Position numbers and translations under genes: made by a program. A DNA stretch of 64,000 bases from Flavobacterium bernardetii (lineage in GTDB: Bacteria > Bacteroidota > Bacteroidia > Flavobacteriales > Flavobacteriaceae): contig NZ_JAANOQ010000001.1 in NCBI RefSeq assembly GCF_011305415.1, forward strand, positions 186,001 to 250,000. The letters run 5' to 3'. Position 1 is the first letter of the stretch, and each line of letters starts with the position of its first letter. Of this stretch, positions 62,043 through 64,000 are shown in pieces. Below the pieces are notes generated by a model, which was not told where the DNA came from, did no database searches, and was given only the letters and a program-made list of their open reading frames with translations.

Positions 62043-63779
62043 TTAATTTTTTGATTTTCTCACTTCCGTGTTAATAATCTCTTTTCCATTTACTTTAACA
62101 GAAACTTTTTCAATACTATCGTTTTCAATTTTAGTAGTTTCCACTCTATTATCTCCAATTATTTCTCCAGAAACATTTTCAATATGAGTTTCTTCGTCCT
62201 CATTATCCGTGTCAATTGGACAATCTAAACATTTTAGCTCATTTTCAGTAACTTTGTATCTGAAGCCTTCTGGTCCGTATCCGTAATCATAATCAGAGTT
62301 ATGTCCGCTTAAATATCTTTCAACATTTTTGTTTGGATAATATACCATTCCTTCAGGCATGTATAAGTAAATATCTACTTCTTGACCTCTAAATTTATTT
62401 TCAACATCCGTTAAGAAATAATTATCTAAAAGCAATTGTTTACCCACAAATTTGAAGTTGTATTTGATTTTTTCCGCTCTTTTATTTGCTTCATCGAAAT
62501 TTTTACCTTGAGCCGTTTTTTCTACAATAACATAAGGTTGTTTTTTATCTGTATATTTTAAATGAAAGTTTACATTGTTAGAGTAAATTATATCATGTTT
62601 CGCTGAATCTTGAGTAATTCTTAAACCTGAATTGTCATGATTACTTTTTGAGAAGAAATCATTAGTTGCAAATTTAACTTCAAGTGTGTCAGTTGCTACA
62701 ATTGGAAGTAATTCTTTTTTAGAAACTTTTCCATCATGACTTATTTCCGTTGCATAATTTGCACCTACAAATCCTAAAGCCACGATTGAAAATAACCAAA
62801 GTGCCAATAAAGTGTATTTTGCATAATTTCCAATTGATTTGGTGTTCGGAATTAATAATCTTAAACCAACTAATACAAAGAAAAATAATGGAATTCCTAT
62901 TGTAAATAATACAAATAAGCCTTGTGCCCAAAGTGGAATATCAAAATTAAATGGTGTATGAAAATTGTCATGTAACATTATTTCTGGTAATGTTGACGTA
63001 AATAATAAAACGATTGATCCGATTACTACTCCTAAAAATGAAACTGTTGCGAAAAGTAAGATAAAAAATCCAAGTACTTTTCCGAAAGCTTTGAATAAGG
63101 TTACAATAATGTCACTTAATGTAGAACCTACTCTTTCTGCTCCATATTTCGCATTGGCAGCAATCTTGTCGTGATCTAAGTTGGAGAATTTATCTGAAAT
63201 TTCACTAAACCCTTCTTTTACTTTTTTCTCAATATTTGAAATTGTAATCGGCTCTCCTCTCATTTCTAATTTTTGAGAAGTTGTAATAGCTTCAGGTACT
63301 AAAATCCATAAGATTAAATACAACACTAAACCAGTTCCAAATCCGAAGAATAAGATCACCATTATTATTCTTAACCATAATGGATCTACTCCAAAATAAT
63401 GACCTAATCCAGACATAACACCACCTAATAAAGAATTTTCTTTATCTCTGTATAATTTCTTAGTTGAAGCACCTGAGTTAGAATAACTTGAATAATATTC
63501 GTTTTTTGGAGTTTCGTCTTCAATTTTATAGTCTTCAGGTTGTCCCATAATAGCAATAACATCGTCTACTTCTTTCAAACCAATTACTTGTTTCGTAGTC
63601 CCTAGTTTTTCTGTAAAAATTTCAGAAATTCTACTTTCTATATCCTTAATAATTTCTTCTCTACCGTCTGGAGACAATGATCTTCTAACCGCATCAAAGT
63701 AATTGCTTAATTTTTTAAAGGCATCTTCATCTATATGAAAAAAATATCCTCCTAAATTTATACTTGTTGTTTTGTTCAT
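62043..63779 (-). CDS. PspC domain membrane protein
   Basis: The 578-residue protein has an N-terminal cytoplasmic part (MNKTTSINLGGYFFHIDEDA). The PspC domain lies at about 107-165 (KLYRDKENSLLGGVMSGLGH, YFGVDPLWLRIIMVILFF), followed by more helices near 230-345. The C-terminal periplasmic domain is long and acidic. PspC responds to envelope stress. It follows the PadR gene by 6 bp, giving a PadR-pspC operon with the GIN gene further on. Confidence 0.9.
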   Translation of the reverse strand: MNKTTSINLGGYFFHIDEDAFKKLSNYFDAVRRSLSPDGREEIIKDIESRISEIFTEKLGTTKQVIGLKEVDDVIAIMGQPEDYKIEDETPKNEYYSSYSNSGASTKKLYRDKENSLLGGVMSGLGHYFGVDPLWLRIIMVILFFGFGTGLVLYLILWILVPEAITTSQKLEMRGEPITISNIEKKVKEGFSEISDKFSNLDHDKIAANAKYGAERVGSTLSDIIVTLFKAFGKVLGFFILLFATVSFLGVVIGSIVLLFTSTLPEIMLHDNFHTPFNFDIPLWAQGLFVLFTIGIPLFFFVLVGLRLLIPNTKSIGNYAKYTLLALWLFSIVALGFVGANYATEISHDGKVSKKELLPIVATDTLEVKFATNDFFSKSNHDNSGLRITQDSAKHDIIYSNNVNFHLKYTDKKQPYVIVEKTAQGKNFDEANKRAEKIKYNFKFVGKQLLLDNYFLTDVENKFRGQEVDIYLYMPEGMVYYPNKNVERYLSGHNSDYDYGYGPEGFRYKVTENELKCLDCPIDTDNEDEETHIENVSGEIIGDNRVETTKIENDSIEKVSVKVNGKEIINTEVRKSKN

Positions 63780-63785
63780 GACCTG

Positions 63786-64000
63786 TTAGTTTTGATTAGT
63801 TATTGTGTTTACAGCACCAGATAATTCGCTCCAAGTGTTGTTTAATTCTTTTAAAAATTCTTTCCCTTCATCTGTTAAACCATAATATTTTCTTGGTGGT
63901 CCAGAAGTTGATTCTTCCCAACGATAATTTAATAAGTTATCGTTTTTTAATCTTGTTAGTAAAGGATAAACCGTTCCTTCAACTACAAGCAATTTAGCGG
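63786..64000 (-). CDS. PadR-family regulator (N-terminus outside window)
   Basis: The open frame runs from 63786 to the window edge. The visible end of the winged helix is LLVVEGTVYPLLTRLKNDNL, then LLNYRWEESTSGPPRKYYGL and TDEGKEFLKELNNTWSEL. These match the conserved PadR C-terminal half. The start lies beyond base 64000. PadR proteins repress their own operon, here with pspC. Confidence 0.92.
   Translation of the reverse strand, partial: AKLLVVEGTVYPLLTRLKNDNLLNYRWEESTSGPPRKYYGLTDEGKEFLKELNNTWSELSGAVNTITNQN

Overview
The window looks like chromosomal DNA of a member of the Bacteroidota, most likely a Flavobacterium-like species. The supporting signs are very AT-rich DNA, type IX secretion (T9SS) C-terminal sorting domains, TonB-dependent receptors with carboxypeptidase-like N-termini, DUF3857/DUF4249/DUF4252/DUF5777 proteins, promoters matching TAnnTTTG instead of sigma-70 boxes, almost no Shine-Dalgarno sequences, and a monomeric isocitrate dehydrogenase. 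I saw no prophage, insertion sequence, CRISPR array, rRNA or tRNA gene.

Layout. 1-2.8 kb: end-truncated von Willebrand factor A protein, anti-sigma-like protein and ECF sigma factor, the first two sharing a miniature TonB-plug module. 3-13.9 kb: scramblase-like protein, PPK2 kinase, a T9SS leucine-rich protein, thiamine pyrophosphokinase, a TonB receptor/DUF4249 pair, icd and rplS. 14.1-20 kb: tgt, LptF/G permease, EamA transporter, accA, dnaB. 20.1-24.3 kb: a membrane protein with a two-component system, a structured intergenic element, a 42-residue membrane ORF, and a secreted protein usually called asparagine synthetase B. 24.3-28.6 kb: a divergent envelope redox cluster (YceI, haem c lipoprotein, OB-fold protein, DUF5777 barrel, ankyrin protein, T9SS-anchored DOMON protein) around a two-palindrome intergenic region. 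28.6-37 kb: Kir-type potassium channel, a DUF3857 transglutaminase-like pair, thioesterase and rmuC.

38.2-56.6 kb is the metabolic core. A B12-type ABC transporter (BtuF-C-D) is interrupted by a GxxExxY nuclease-fold gene that lies inside a 552-bp inverted-repeat cassette. Next come cobinamide salvage and nucleotide-loop assembly genes (cobU, a PP-loop ATPase, a bluB-cobT fusion, cobS, cobC). A TPP riboswitch then precedes thiS-C-E-like-D-E-G-H and thiF, and a cobalamin riboswitch precedes a BtuB-type receptor. With the distant thiamine pyrophosphokinase, the window encodes nearly complete thiamine synthesis and corrinoid uptake plus salvage.

56.7-64 kb: paired DUF4252 genes, an HTH/DUF2975 pair, DUF983, an AraC regulator, a GIN-domain protein, PspC and a truncated PadR regulator. 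Several intergenic spaces hold inverted repeats (4.5, 5.6, 22.6, 37.1, 45.2, 59.0 kb) and degenerate 7-bp tandem repeats. The best candidates for undescribed biology are the GxxExxY cassette, the DOMON/cytochrome/DUF5777 cluster, two unlisted small membrane peptides (22695-22823 and 61872-61946), and the heptamer repeat family.
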